Shown: positions 45,291 through 58,273, counted from the stretch's first letter. The stretch: 64,000 nt of DNA from Bidens hawaiensis (GCA_021521415.1 JAIQDT010007662.1:1-64000); one strand, 5' to 3'. A program made the numbers and translations. The notes: generated from the letters alone by a model not told the origin.

Positions 45291-47804
45291 TTACATAAAA
45301 TATTTTTTGAGGTGTATAGCATTCCAAGCCCTTGGTAGCAAGTCACCATCCAAAGTAGACAATCTGTATGCCCCCTTTCCTGGTTCTGAGTCAATCAAGT
45401 AAGGACCTTCCCACTTTGGTGCAAGCTTTCCATCCGTAGGATTTGTAGTATTCTGAAAAGCTTTTTGGAGAACCAAATCCCCTTCTTGAAATCTTCAAAC
45501 TCTGATATTCTTGTTGTAGGACTTTGCTGTCTTCTGCTGATAAGATGTCATTCTGATCTTTGTTAAATCCCTGAGTTCTTCTACTGCATCAAGATCTTCA
45601 AGTAGACTTTGAGTATTATCTTCGGGATTTTGATGACTGACTCTAGCTGTAGGGATAACCATCTCTGTAGGGATAACTGCTTCAGCTCCAAATACTAATG
45701 AGAAAGGAGTCTGACCAGTAGCATTCTTTGAAGTGGTCCTATCTGCCCAAAGAAAAAAAAGGTAGTTCCTCGGCCCACTTTCCTTTCTTAGACCACAACT
45801 TTTTCTTCAGGTTATTGATAATCATTTTGTTGCTTGATTCAGCATGTCCATTAGCCTGAGGATGAACAAGTGTTGAAGTGATCATCTTGATTCCCCAACT
45901 GGCACAGAAGTTAGTTGTTCTCTTGCCGACGAATTGTGAGCCATTTTCACACACTATCTCTGCCGAGATTCCAAATCTTGTCAGGATATTGCGTTTGATG
46001 AATGAGATAACTTCTTTCTCTCTGACTTGAACAAAAGCTTCCGCTTCAATCCACTTTGAGAAATAATCTGTTACAGCCAACATAAAGACTTTTCCTCCTG
46101 GAGCTCTTGGTAGTTTTCCCACAATATCCATTCTCCACTTCATGAAAGGCCAAGGGGATATAACAGGATAAAAGGGTTTTGCTGGTTGGTGCAAAATGTT
46201 GCTATGTCTCTGGCATGCATCACATTTCTGAGAATAATTCATAGCATCCCTCTTCATCATTGGCCAAAAGTACCCTATCCTCAGGATTTTGGAGAATAGT
46301 GCTCTGCCCCCAGTGTGATTCCCACAGTCTCCTTCATGGATATCCTGAAGAACTTCTTGAGCTTCTGCCTTCTCCAAGTACCTAAGATATGGTCCTGCAA
46401 GAGATTTTCTGTATAATATGTCATTCATTATAGTATATTGGATTACCTTTGTGCGAAAAGCTCTTGGGTTTTCATCCTTGGGAACAACTTCATCCTGAAT
46501 ATATCTCCTGATCGGGATAATCCAAGAATTTTCATTATCCTCGGGATTTTTGATTGCAATGTCTTCATCATCTTCTGATATTTTATTGACACCTTGCTCT
46601 CCTATTGCTGGGCTCAGGATATGTATGATAGGAATCTTGAAACCTTCTGGTATCCTGAAGGATGAAGCTAAATATGCTAGGGCATCTGCTTCAACATTCT
46701 CTTCTTTAGGTACCAGTGAAATATCAAACATTTCGAAACACTTTGCTAGTTTTTTGACTAGCTCTAGATATTTCATTAGTTTTTCTCCTCTAACAGTGTA
46801 CAAATCATTAAAATGATTAGTTAATAATAATGAATCAACATGTAGTTGAATAAACCAGATTTTCATGTCGATTGCTAGTTGTAATCCTGCTATCAAAGCT
46901 TCATATTCTGCCTCATTATTTGTGGCTTGAAATCGGCATGATATGGATTGAGGTATAATGTCCCCCTGTGGCGATTTCAGCAGGATCCCAATACCTGTTC
47001 CTCTAACATTTGAAGCACCATCAGTGTATAGAGTCAACTTATCTTTGGTTTCTTCAAGTTGTTGGACTTCCAAGTCTGCCTCTTCTTTAAGTTCACTAGT
47101 GAAATCAGCCACAAAGTGTGCTAATGCCTGGGATTTGATGGCAGTCCTAGGTTCATATGTTATATCATATGCACTTATTTTCACAACCCATTTTGCCATC
47201 CTACCTGACATTTCGGGTTTTCTCAAAACAGACTTAATAGGGTAATTAGTTTTAACACATATAGGGTGAGTTTCAAAATAGTGTCTAAGTTTAGTAGATG
47301 CCATAATAAGTGCTAAAATTAATTTCTCAAGATAAGAATACCTGGTTTCAACATCCAAAAGACTTTTACTTACATAATAGATGGGATGTTGTTGACCTTC
47401 GAGATCCTTAGCCAAAACTGCACTTACAGCATTATTTGATACAACTAGATATAGAGATAGAGGTTCACCTTCCTCGGGTTTTTCCAGTAGAGGAGCAGAA
47501 GAAAGATAAGTTTTTAAGGACGTTAAAGCTTCCTCATGCTTACTGGTACATTCGAACTTCTTGTTTTACTCAGGATATCGTAGAATTCTTTACACTTTTC
47601 TGAGGATTTGGATATGAATCTGTTGAGCACCGCTATCCTGCCAGTTAGCCTTTTAACATCCTTAACTGATGTTGGGGATTTCAGATTCAGGATAGCTTGT
47701 ATCTGCTCTGGACTCGCCTCTATCCCCCTTTTGGTGACCATGTATCCCAAGAATTTGCCAGCCTTTACTCCGAAATGGCATATTGAAGGATTCAGCTTCA
47801 TGTT
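45291..47804 (-). pseudogene. Tat pol, RT end to integrase (outer element)
   Basis: Minus-strand frames begin NMKLNPSICHFGVKAGKFLG (end of RT), then RNase H (HPIYYVSKSLLDVETRYS). The large frame 47415-45739 (558 codons) carries a second RNase H of archaeal type (LYTDGASNVRGTGIGIL, NNEAEYEALIAGLQLA), the hallmark of Tat elements, and then integrase: [41 protein letters not shown]. The second catalytic Asp is changed: VCENGSQF against VCDNGLQF in the inner copy. The C-terminus (PKWEGPYLIDSEPGKGAYRL, AWNAIHLKKYF) is at 45476-45291 in another frame. Everything upstream of the RT end is missing because the inner element's LTR begins at 47805. Confidence 0.87.
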
Positions 47805-48824
47805 TGTTTCGGACAAAAATTGACAAAGCAACTTTTGATCAAATTAGTGCGTGAGGTGAAGTGCTTAGTGATTGTAAGATTGAACACAACGATATGATTA
47901 CGAGGGAAAAAACCCTTGATTATCATAATCTTCATTTCGGTCAAGAGTTTACAACGTAATCTTTAGTCGAATCTCTTCGGTTAAAGATTATGAACTTAAC
48001 TTTTGGTCGAATTAACGCTTGATTATTATGATCTCCGGCACAAAAAAACCCCCGAACGGTGAAAACTATCACCGTCGATATTATTAATAACAAAATCGGT
48101 GATTACAAAGGTTGGAGCTGATAAGTGATCGTGAGCTAAGTGATCCAATGAATACTAGCAGCTAAACAAGTGAATTGTGTGTGTTCTAATGATATTATCA
48201 ACTCATATTTATAATAAAAGGTTCAACTGTTATACCGGGAAATCCGCCTTTGTCTTTAATAAAAACGTTTCTTGCTTTAATCTCGTGGTTTAATGGCTTT
48301 AAATGCGAAGTTATGTCTTGGACTTGGTCTCTTAGCCGTTACTTTTCACGTCTTTGACCGATTCTTTAAGGAGTCACTTGTCAAACGTAGTCCCATCTGC
48401 GAAATAACTTCAAATACTCGAGGATAATACAACAGTTAGCAATTATCGGGGATACTGAATATTGAAAACCTGTTAGTAAATCCAGGATCCTTAGAAATGA
48501 TTCCTGACAATATTAGAGTTCTTCCACGTGCTAATATTAAATATAAGTGCGAGATTTCGGCTTACAGTCAATATTTGACCGTTAACCATTAATTGGCCTT
48601 TACTCCTAATGGTTATAACACATTTGACGCGTTTTCTTCAACCACCAACCGTGTATTTCGCATGGACTAAATCAATAATTAATATATGCAATTATAAATC
48701 AACACCAAGAGAGAAATATCTATTTATTAGTATTAATACTCAGGATACTAAACTTATTCGAGAATCCTGAACATATTCGGGATCCTGAGCATAGATCCGA
48801 CTATAAAATTTGGGCCCTAACAAT
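47805..48824 (-). repeat. 3' LTR of inner Tat element
   Basis: On the + strand tgtttcggacaaaaattgac to tttgggccctaaca. It directly joins the outer element's RT end (atgtt at 47800-47804). Confidence 0.85.
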
Positions 48825-49996
48825 TGTCCACAATATTTGACAGCTGTTTATACCAATTTCAGCTGTTAAATTTTCTTATGATAAACTGTTATCCATGTTG
48901 CACCAAAATTTTATGTTTTAGCACCGACTAAAGTTGACTTTATTACGAGAATAGATCAGTCCTTCGAAATCCCTGTTTATTAGAGAAAAAATTTTAAGTT
49001 TGTTAAAAATGAAAATTTTATTAGTAATAGATTAAGTTTTAGTCAATAAACCAATACCAAGTCATAAACTTCATCTTGTAAATAAGTAATACGAAATATA
49101 GAATATTCACAAATAGTAAACCATACCAGAACCGCACATCAATTAACCTGGATAATGTCTAGATCATCTTATTTTTGCAATAAGACCGTTATTTAAGATG
49201 CTCCTCTAATCCTGGGGATATAGCAATAGAATTGTCAAAATTAGTATTATCCTGATAATATTTTTAGAAATTCTGGCGACAAGGCCTAAATAAACTGGCG
49301 ACAAGACCCTTTAGAAGAGATGAAAAATCTCTTAAACCATTAGAAACGAACTTGCGACAAGGCCTTTTAGAAGAGATGAAAATCTCTTAAACCATAGGAA
49401 AGAACTGGCGACGAGGCCCTTTAGAAGAGATGTAAATCTCTTTAACCTTAAATTATGGTACGTCTACCATAAACTTGTGATTCAAACCAATAGCCGAGGA
49501 TAACGAGGTAACAAGTCACTATATTTCATGTGCTGCCCCGCCTCTCAAACTAAGGCCGAATAAATCATGCGCTACAGGCGTCTTAAGAAGAGATGAAGAT
49601 CCCTTAAACCTCAAGATCCAAACCAATAGCCGAGGATAACGAGGTAACAAGTCACTATATTTCATGTGTTGGCCCCGCCTCTCAAACTAAGGCTGAATAA
49701 ACGTGCTCTACAGGCGATCTTAAGAAGAGATGAAGATACCTTAAACCTTAGAAGAGGTGAAAACCCCTTATACCTTAGGAATAAGCTGGCAACAAAGCCC
49801 TTAGAAACTGGCGACGAAGGCCCAAGTTAACTTCATTTCCTCATATCTACAAAACAGTTAACGCTAAGTGAGGGGTGGGTGTTAGCCTTGCTAAACCCCT
49901 CTGATGCTTAAGTCAGTTCCTTGTTTGAAGAATAATAATATAAAAAATGTATAAAAGTATAAGTTCGAGTACATACCTTGACTGTTTAGTATACAG
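48825..49996. other. 3' untranslated region of inner Tat element
   Basis: No gene and no antisense ORF, unlike the outer element. It carries the ctggcgacaaggcc tandem units and two copies of a block of about 150 bp (gattcaaaccaatagccgaggataacgagg...) at about 49480 and 49615. Its first 420 bp match 56876-57297. Confidence 0.7.
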
Positions 49997-51620
49997 TTAT
50001 CCTTGGGATAGAAGTCTTACATGAAATATTTTTTGAGGTGTATAGCATTCCAAGCCCTTGGTAGCAAGTCCCCTATCCAAAGTAGACAATTTGTATGCCC
50101 CATTTCCTGCTTCTGAATCGATCAAGTAAGGACCTTCCCACTTTGGTGCGAGCTTCCCATCCGTAGGATTGGTAGTATTTTGAAAAGCTTTTCGAAGAAC
50201 CAAATCCCCTTCTTGAAACCTTCGAACTTTGATATTCTTGTTGTAGGACTTTGCTATCTTCTGTTGATAAGAAGCCATTCTGATCTTTGCCAAATCCCGG
50301 AGTTCGTCTACCGCATCTAGATCTTCAAGTAGACTTCAATTGTTATCTTAGGGATTTTGATGAGTGACTCTGGCCGTCGGGATAACCATCTCTGTGGAGA
50401 TAACTGCTTCAACTCCAAACACTAATGAGAAAGGAGTCTGACCAGTAGCATTCTTCGAAGTGGTTCTATCTGCCCAAAGAACGAAAGGTAGTTCCTCGGC
50501 CCACTTCCCTTCTTAGAACCCAACTTCTTCTTCAGGTTATTGATGATGATTTTGTTGCTTGATTCGGCATGTCCATTAGCTTGAGGATGGACAGGTGTTG
50601 ATGTGATCATCTTGATTCCCCAACTGGCACAGAAGTTAGTTGTTCTCTTGCCGATGAATTGCAAGCCATTGTCACACACTATCTCTGTCGGAATCCCAAA
50701 TCTTGTCAGGATATTGCGTTTGATGAATGAGATAACTTCTTTCTCTTTGACTTGAACAAAGGCTTCCGCTTCAACCCACTTCAAGAAATAATCTGTCATA
50801 GCCAACATAAAGACTTTTCTTCCAGGAGATCTTGGTAGTTTCCCCACAATATCCATTCCCCACTTCATGAAAGGCCAAGGGGATATAATAGGATATAATG
50901 GTTCTGCTGGCTGGTGCAAAATGTTGCTATGTCTCTGGCATGCATCACATTTCTGAGAATAATTCATAGCATCCTTCTACATCGCTGGCCAGAAATATCC
51001 CGTCCTCAGGATCTTGGAGAATAGTGCTCTGTCCCAGTGTGGTTTCCACAATCTCCATCATGGATATCCTGAAGAACTTCTTGAGCTTCTGCCTTCTCCA
51101 AGAACCTAAGATATGGTCCTGCAAGAGATTTTCTGTATAATATAACAATCATTATAGTATATGGGATTACCTTTGTGTGAAAAGCTCTTGGGTTTTGATC
51201 CTTGGGGATAATTCCATCCTGAATATATACCTTGATTGGGATAATCCAAGAACTTTCATTATCCTCAGGATTCGTGACTCCCATATCTCTACCATCTTCT
51301 GATATCTCATTGACACCTTGTTCTTCTATTTCTGGGCTCAGGATATGTATGATAGGGATCTTGACACCTTCTGGTATCCTGAAGGATGAAGCTAAATATG
51401 CTAGGGCATCTTCTTCAACATTTTCTTCTCTAGGTACCTGTGAAATATCAAACATTTTGAAACATTTTGCTAGATTTTTTACTAGCTCTAAATATTTCAT
51501 TAGTCTTTCTCCTCTAACAGTGTAAGAACCATTAAAATGATTAGTTAATAATATTGAATCAACATATACTTGAATAAATCTGATTTTCATGTCGATTGCT
51601 AGTTGTAATCCTGCTATCAA
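49997..51620 (-). pseudogene. Inner Tat: archaeal RNase H end and integrase
   Basis: Frames 51620-51006 (RNase H end, linker, HTKVIPYTIM), 50967-50422 (integrase: [42 protein letters not shown]) and 50293-49997 (C-terminus, GDLVLRKAFQNTTNPTDGK). The DDE residues are all present, but frames shift near 51000 and 50450 and the end is frameshifted (LATKGLECY in place of the usual PRAWNAIHL). Confidence 0.83.
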
Positions 51621-51629
51621 GGTTTCATA

Positions 51630-52972
51630 TTATGCCTCATTATTTGTGGCTTGAAATCCGCAGGATATGGATTGAGGTATAATGTCCCCCTGTGGCGATT
51701 TCAGCAGAATCCCGAGACCTGTTCCTTTAACATTTGAAGAACCATCAGTGTATTGAGTCCACTTATCTTTGGTTTCCTCAAGTTGTTGGACTACCAAGTC
51801 TGCCTTTTCTTTAAGTTCACTGGTGAAATCAGCCACAAAGTCTGCTAATGCTTGGGATTTGATGGCAGTCCTAGATTCATATGTTAAATCATATGCACTT
51901 AGCTTCACATCCCATTTTTCCATTCTACCTGACATTTCTGGTATTCTCAAAACATACTTAATATGATAATTAGTTTAACACATATAGGGTGAGTTTCAAA
52001 ATAGTGTCTAAGTTTAGTAGATGCCATAATAAGTGCTAAAATTAATTTTTCAAGATAAGAATACCTGGTTTCAGCATCCAAAATACTTTTACTTACATAA
52101 TATATGGGATGTTGTTGACCTTCGAGATCCTTAGCCAAAACAGTAGAGGAGCAGTAGAAAGATAAGCTTTTAAGGATGCTAAAGCTTCCTCGTGCTTACT
52201 GGTCCACTCGAACCTTTTGTTTTTTCTCAGAATATCGTAAAATTCTTTGCAATTTTCTGAGGATATGGATATGAATCTGTTGAGTGCCGCTATCCTGCCA
52301 GTTATCCTTTGAACATCCTTGACTGATGCTGGGGATTTCAGGTTCAGGATAGCGTGTATCTGCTCCGGACTCGCCTCTATCCCCCTTTTGGTGACCATGT
52401 ATCCTAAGAATTTGCCAGCCTTCACTCATAAATGGCATTTTGAAGGATTTAGCTTCATGTTGTATTTGTCGAGGATATCGAATGCGGTCTTGAGATCTTG
52501 GAGGTGATCCTCAGCTTTCTTGGACTTCACCAGCATATCATCAATATAGACCTCCATCGTGTCCCCCAGTTGCTCTTTGAACATCATGTTAACTAACCTC
52601 TGATAGGTTGCACCTGCATTTCTAAGTCCAAAGGGCATAGCAATATAACAATAAATACCTGTGAGAGTCATGAAGGCAATATCTTCCTGATATGAGGGCT
52701 CCATCTGGATTTGTTGAAATCCTGAGGATGCGTCCATAAATGTCAGCATCTCATGGCCGGCTGTAGCATCTACCATCGAATCAATGTGTGGTAGAGGGAA
52801 TGGATCTTTAGGACAATCCTTATTCAAGTCTGTGAAATCTACACAAACTCTCCATTTTCCATTTTTTTTCTGTACAACCACCACATTTGCTAACCATCGG
52901 GGATATTGAACTTCCCTAATCATATCTGCCTTCAAGAGTCTTTCTACTTCCTCTTGAATGATTATGTTTCTT
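51630..52972 (-). pseudogene. Inner Tat: reverse transcriptase and RNases H
   Basis: RT frame 52935-52426 has WLANVVVVQKKNGKWRVC, DFTDLNKDCPKDPFPLP, FMDASSGFQQI, AMPFGLRNAGATYQR and the catalytic box YIDDMLVKSK. A stop at about 52426 (CHL then TGA on the minus strand) separates the RT tail (GKFLGYMVTKRGIEASPEQ). RNase H (HPIYYVSKSILDAETRY) and archaeal RNase H (QYTDGSSNVKGTGLGIL) follow in other frames. About 90 bp are missing near 52140 compared with the outer copy. Confidence 0.84.
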
Positions 52973-54064
52973 TCAGGTGAAAACTTTCTTCTCTGTCATA
53001 TCTTCATGTTTCCATGCGAATGTTGACAGCCTTGTCTTGAGGAAATCGAGCAGATTTGACTCAATATCCTCATGAATACTCGTTCCTATCAGCACTTTGA
53101 CTTCAGGATCCTCGAAATAAAGAGGTACTTCTTTAATTTCTTTTTCCCTAGCCTCCATTACGTCTAGTGCTGGCTTCTGTAATTGCTACGCCTGCTGGGG
53201 TTTGGCAATACACTTCATGGAAGAGGTGTAGCAATTCTTTGCGTCTTGTTGGTCACTGATGATTTTTATAACTCCCCACGGACTAGGGAGTTTCACACAT
53301 TGGTGATAAGTGGAGGGAATTTCTTTCATCACGTGTATCCAGGGCCTGCCTAATATAATATTGCAACAAGATAAACAGTCAATAACACAAAATTATTGCA
53401 TTTTATTTACCCCTTAGACATATATTGGGAGTTTAATCTCCCCAATAGTGTTCTTAGTTTCTCCACTGAATCCAACCAATACTGAGTAGCTGGGGACGAT
53501 CTCATCCTCAGGAATATTCATCTTTTTCAGCACGTCTAATTGAATAATGTTGACAGAGCTTCCGCCATCTATGAGGATCCTACGAACATAATGGTTAGCC
53601 ACATATAAAGTTATTACCAAACTATCATGATTAGGATCTTGAACATCGACTCTATCGCTTTCATCGAAGGATATAATCCTCTCTTGAGTGAGAATAGATG
53701 TCTTTGTTGGCCTGTCAGCCACTTCTAACTTTCTTTGGTCAGAATTTCTCTTTGCAGCAGAATAGGAGATTCCACAGATGTCGGATCCTCCGGATATGAA
53801 CATGATTGTTCTTGCATCCATTGGTGGAGGAGTCGGCTTTTCAGGAATTTTCTCGGGATCCTGCTCTCTTCTCTTCTTTTTGCCAAGTAATTCTTTCAAG
53901 TGGCCCTTGCTGAGAAGATAGCTGATCTCCTTTCTAAGTGCAATGCAATCATCAGTCAAGTGCCCAAAGTCTTCGTGGAAGGCACACCATTTTGATTTGT
54001 CTTTCCAGGCTCTTGGTCTCTCCACTTTCCTTGGCCACCTGGCTTTCTCACCTAAATCCTGCAT
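52973..54064 (-). pseudogene. Inner Tat: zinc knuckle, protease and linker
   Basis: Frame 54064-53414 holds a zinc knuckle CAFHEDFGHLTDDC and the protease motif ILIDGGSSVNIIQLDVL with GFSGETKNTIGEI after it. Frame 53158-52973 (EVPLYFEDPEVKVLIGTSI, STFAWKHEDM) is the linker just upstream of RT. Stops near 53411 and between the frames break the polyprotein. Confidence 0.82.
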
Positions 54065-54169
54065 GGCACACGTTAATCCACCAATATCAACAGAAAAACA
54101 ATATTCAGAGATCTTAGGATATTCTTCATCATTTTCCTCATCTACTGCATTAATCTTGGGGTTGTCAGG

Positions 54170-55771
54170 CTAGTAGTAAGGCTTTGCTCGATATGATTTT
54201 CCCGGGGATCCGGATTTCCTGTTCGTCTGATCATACTTCGGGCTATCGACCTTAGAGTTTTTCTTGTCGTAATCTAGCCTGATAAACCTCATAGCTCTGC
54301 TTCTTGCTTCGTCTAATGACCTGCATGGAGTCATAACGAGATCATCATAGAAAGAGGAGCCTTTTTCCAACCCCAACTTGAGAGCTTCCACTGCTGAAGC
54401 TGGTTTTAGATTCGGAATTTTCAGCGACTCCTTACTAAACCTGGTAATAAAATCTCTCAAGGATTCCCCAGGATTCTGGGTAACCCTATAAAGATCACCT
54501 GTCATTTTCTCAAAATTTCTACTGCAAGAAAAGTGATTATTAAACATGTTAACTAAATGAGAAAAAGAATTGATAGTGATAGCAGGAATACTCAGTAGCC
54601 ATTTCATGGCTGCTCCGGTCAAGGTAGACCCAAACCCTTTGCAAAGACATGCCTCTTTGATTTCCATAGGGATTGGATTGATCTCCATACGTTCTCTATA
54701 TTGTGCGACGTGTTCCTCAGGATCCGTTGAGCCATCATATAGTTTCATATTTGGGGTTTGAAATCGTTTTAGGATCTGTACGTCGCTAATTGATGGCACA
54801 AATCGGGATATCCTGTGACTATTAGTGGGAACTTCAGCTATGGGATGGATTACGCCGGGGACATTCGATATCATGTCCTTAAGTTTTTGTAATTCTCGGG
54901 CTAAACTCGAACTTATGCCTGCATCCTGCAAAAATCCTTGATTAGCATTAAATGGAATCGTATTGAAAGAGTTACCCTAATTAACATTCTGAGGAACGGT
55001 CTGGGCGTTGTAGCTCGTATTCCCAAACATAGTATTTCCAGGGTTGGTAAGCGGAGCAGTTGGAGCATTGGCCTGCATCGGGATAAAGTCTCCCTGATGC
55101 ACATCAGAGGATCCTGAGGGCTGCTGAGCTTGAGCTAATCCTAAAGATACCGCCTGCTGATAAGAACCAGCCTGATGGAACAATCCTGAAGATCCGGACT
55201 GTTGAAACAATCCTGAGGATCCAGACTGCTGGAACAATCCAGAGGGTCCTCCTGGCTGTGACAATCCTGAGGATCGTGCATGTTGAAAACGCCCAGCAGA
55301 TGACGTATACGGATATCCTTGAGATCCGGATAAGTGCAATCCCGTAGACCCCAAATGCTGGAAAGATGGGGGTCTAGAGTTGTACGCCGTGGTCAGCTCT
55401 GGATGCACCAATCCTGAGGATCCTGGAGGAGTGAAACCTAGAGATCTCGGGATTAGTGGTGTGAATTCTTCCACCGGCTTCTTGGCTTTCTTGAAATCTT
55501 CCAGTTCCCTCACGAGCATCTGGTTGGTCTTGTTCTGGCGATCCATCTGTTCCTGTAGCCGTCTGTACAGAGACAGAAGGTCGTTGTTGGACACCATAAC
55601 GGGATCCTGGGGAGACAGCCTCGAACCTGAGAATACAGGAGTAGCAGGTTTCTTCTGAACGTTGTCAGGTTTCTTCGGGATACCACCAGCAGGAGGGAGA
55701 GGCATAGGCGGCCTCGCTGAGGAATCTGAGGTTGCGGAAGAGGAAGAAACAATCTTTGGTTGGGAAGACAT
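54170..55771 (-). pseudogene. Inner Tat: gag
   Basis: ATG at 55771 (MSSQPKIVSSSSATSDSS) leads a Pro-rich segment, a short coiled coil (DLLSLYRRLQEQMDRQNK) and a Gly/Ser/Gln-rich stretch with tandem SGLFQQSGS repeats. A stop TAG near 54976 replaces a Gln codon that is CAG in the outer copy (57400 region). The capsid core follows (54931-54170): YDGSTDPEEHVAQYRERM, GAAMKWLLSIP, NPGESLRDFITRFSKESL. Gag is thus complete in content but stopped twice (also at 54170). Confidence 0.84.
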
Positions 55772-55837
55772 GTTGTGGATATTGAGAGTAGGGTTTCGTT
55801 TGAGAGTGAATAATGATCAAAGCACCGTTTGCCCCAC

Positions 55838-55851
55838 GGTGGGCGCCAAAT
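55838..55851 (-). other. Primer binding site of inner Tat element
   Basis: On the minus strand TTTGGCGCCCACCGTGGGGC follows the 5' LTR (+ strand cacggtgggcgccaaa). Same site as in the outer element. Confidence 0.8.
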
Positions 55852-56875
55852 TCTTTTGGTCAAAAATTGACAAAGCAACTTTTGATCAAATTAGTGCGTG
55901 AGGTGAAGTGCTTAATGATTGTAAGATTGAACACAACGATATGATTACGAGGGAAAAAACCCTTGATTATGATAATCTTCATTTCGGTCAAGAGTTTACA
56001 ACGTAATCTTTAGTCGAATCTCTTCGGTTAAAGATTATGAACTTAACTTTTGGTCGAATTAACGCTTGATTATTATGATCTCCGGCACAAAAAACCCCCG
56101 GACGGTGAAAACTATCACCGTCGATATTATTAATAACAAAATCGGTGATTACAAAGGTTGGAGCTGATAAGTGATCGTGAGCTAAGTGATACAATGAATA
56201 CTAGCAGCTAAACAAGTGAATTGTGTGTGTTCTAATGATATTATCAGCTCATATTTATAATAAAAGGTTACAACTGTTATCCCGGGAAATCCGCCTTTGT
56301 CTTTAATAAAAACGTTTCTTGCTTCAATCTCGTGGTTTAATGGCTTTAAATGCGAAGTTATGTCTTGGACTTGGTCTCTTAGCCGTTACTTTTCACGTCT
56401 TTGACCGATTCTTTAAGGAGTCACTTGTCAAACGTAGTCCCATCTGCGAAATAACTTCAAATACTCGAGGATAATACAACAGTTAGCAATTATCGGGGAT
56501 ACTGAATATTGAAAACCTATTAGTAAATCCAGGATCCTTAAACATAGAAATGATTCCAGACAATAATAGAGTTCTTCCACGTGCTAATATTAAATATAAG
56601 TGCGAGATTTCAGCTTACAGTCAATATTTGACCGTTAACCATTAATTGGCCTTTACTCCTAACGGTTATAACACATTTGACGCGTTTTCTTCAACCACCA
56701 ACCGTGTATTTCGCATGGACTAAATCAATAATTAATATATGCAATTATAAATCAACACCAAGAGAGAAATATCTATTTATTAGTATTAATACTCAGGATA
56801 CTAAACTTATTCGAGAATCCTGAACATATTCGGGATCCTGAGCATAGATACGACTATAAAATTTGGGCCCTAACA
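55852..56875 (-). repeat. 5' LTR of inner Tat element
   Basis: On the + strand tcttttggtcaaaaattg (terminal TG changed to TC) to tttgggccctaaca. It has small indels against the other LTR, such as an extra aaacat near 56540. Confidence 0.85.
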
Positions 56876-57297
56876 ATTGTCCCCAAAATTTGACAGCTGT
56901 TTATACCAATTTCAGCTGTTAAATTTTCTTATGATAAACTGTTATCCATGTTGCACCAAAATTTTATGTTTTAGCACCGACTAAAGTTGACATTATTACA
57001 AGAATAGATCAGTCCTTCGAAATCCCTGTTTATTAGAGAAAAAATTTCAAGTTTGTTAAAAATGAAAATTTTCTTAGTAATAGTTTAACTTTTAGTCAAT
57101 AAACCAATACCAAGTCATAAACTTCATCTTGTAAATAAGATAAGTAATACGAAATATAGAATATTCACAAATAGTAAACGATACCAGAATCGTATATCAA
57201 TTAACCTGGATAATGTCTAGATCATCTTATTTTTGCAATAAGACCATTATTTAAGATGCTCCTCTAATCCTAGGGATATAGCAATAGAATTGTAATA
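56876..57297 (-). repeat. Duplicate 3' internal segment of an inner-type Tat element
   Basis: This 422-bp block matches 48825-49250 (polypurine tract side of the inner element's interior) almost base for base and joins the outer element's gag at 57297/57298. It must come from a second inner-type copy that shared the LTR at 55852-56875. Confidence 0.85.
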
Positions 57298-58193
57298 TTA
57301 GTCCTTAAGCTTCTGTAGTTCCCGGGCTAAACTTGAACTTATGCATGCATCCTGCAAAAATCCTTGATTAGCATTAAATGGAATTGTATTAAAAGTGTTA
57401 CCCTGATTAATATTCTGAGGAACAGTCTAGGTGTTGTAGCTCGCATTCCCAAACATAGTATTTCCAGGAGTAGCAAATGGAGCGGTCGAAGCGTTAGCCT
57501 GCATCGGGATAAAGTCTTCCTGGTGCACCTCAGAGGATCCACTTAACTGTTGAGTCTGAACAAATGGTTGCTGAGGATTAGGGAACCCTGGTGAAGGTAC
57601 TCCTGAGGATCCTGGCTGTTGTTGAGATCCTGAGGATACCGCCTGCTGATTAGGACCTCACGATCCCGTCTGATGGAACAATCCTGAGGATCCTCCCTGC
57701 TGGGACAATCCGAGGATCCTGCATGTTGAAACGGTTCAGCAGAGGATGCATACAAGTATCCTTAGGATCCAGACAAGTGCAATCCCGCATACCCTGAGTG
57801 CTATAAAGATGAGGATCCATAGTTGTATGCCATGGTCGACTCTGGACGCACCAATCCTGAAGATCCTGGAGGAGTGAAATCCAGAGATCTCGGGACTAGT
57901 GGTGTGAATTCTTCCGCCGGCTTCTTGGCTTTCCCGAAATCTTCCAGTTCCCTCACGAGCATCTGGTTGGTCTTGTTTTGGCGTTCCATCTGTTCTTGTA
58001 ACCGTCTATACATAGACAGAAAGTCGTTGTTGGACACCATGATGGGATCCTGGGGAGAGGGCCTCGATCCTGAGAACACGGGAGTAGCATGTTTCTTCAG
58101 GATACCACCAGCAGGAGGAGGAGGCATAAGCGGCCTCACAGTGGAATCTGAAGCTGCGGAAGAAGAGGAACAATTCTTCGGTTGGGAAGACAT
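57298..58193 (-). pseudogene. Outer Tat: gag N-terminal part
   Basis: ATG at 58193 (MSSQPKNCSSSSAASDS) starts a gag like that at 55771: coiled coil DFLSMYRRLQEQMERQNK, then a Gly/Ser/Gln-rich repeat region with stops near 57800 and 57660. It ends at 57298 just as the capsid domain would begin (LARELQKLKD). Confidence 0.82.
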
Positions 58194-58252
58194 GTTGTGG
58201 ATATTGAAAGTGGGGTTTAGTTTGAGAGTTAATAATGATCAAAGCACCGTTT

Positions 58253-58270
58253 GCCCCACGGTGGGCGCCA
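58253..58270 (-). other. Primer binding site of outer Tat element
   Basis: TGGCGCCCACCGTGGGGC on the minus strand, three bases inside the 5' LTR end. I do not name the tRNA. Confidence 0.85.
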
Positions 58271-58273
58271 AAT

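Larger units (their letters stand above)
47805..56875 (-). mobile_element. Inner Tat-lineage gypsy element
   Basis: Two LTRs of about 1.02 kb (5' LTR 56875-55852, 3' LTR 48824-47805) enclose PBS, gag, protease, RT, RNase H, archaeal RNase H, integrase and a 3' untranslated region, all on the minus strand. It belongs to the same broad family as the outer element (similar gag, pol and LTR ends) but its LTR is longer. By eye the LTRs differ at about 18 positions in 1020. No target duplication is found, because beyond the 5' LTR (56876-57297) comes a second copy of the element's own 3' internal sequence. Confidence 0.85.
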
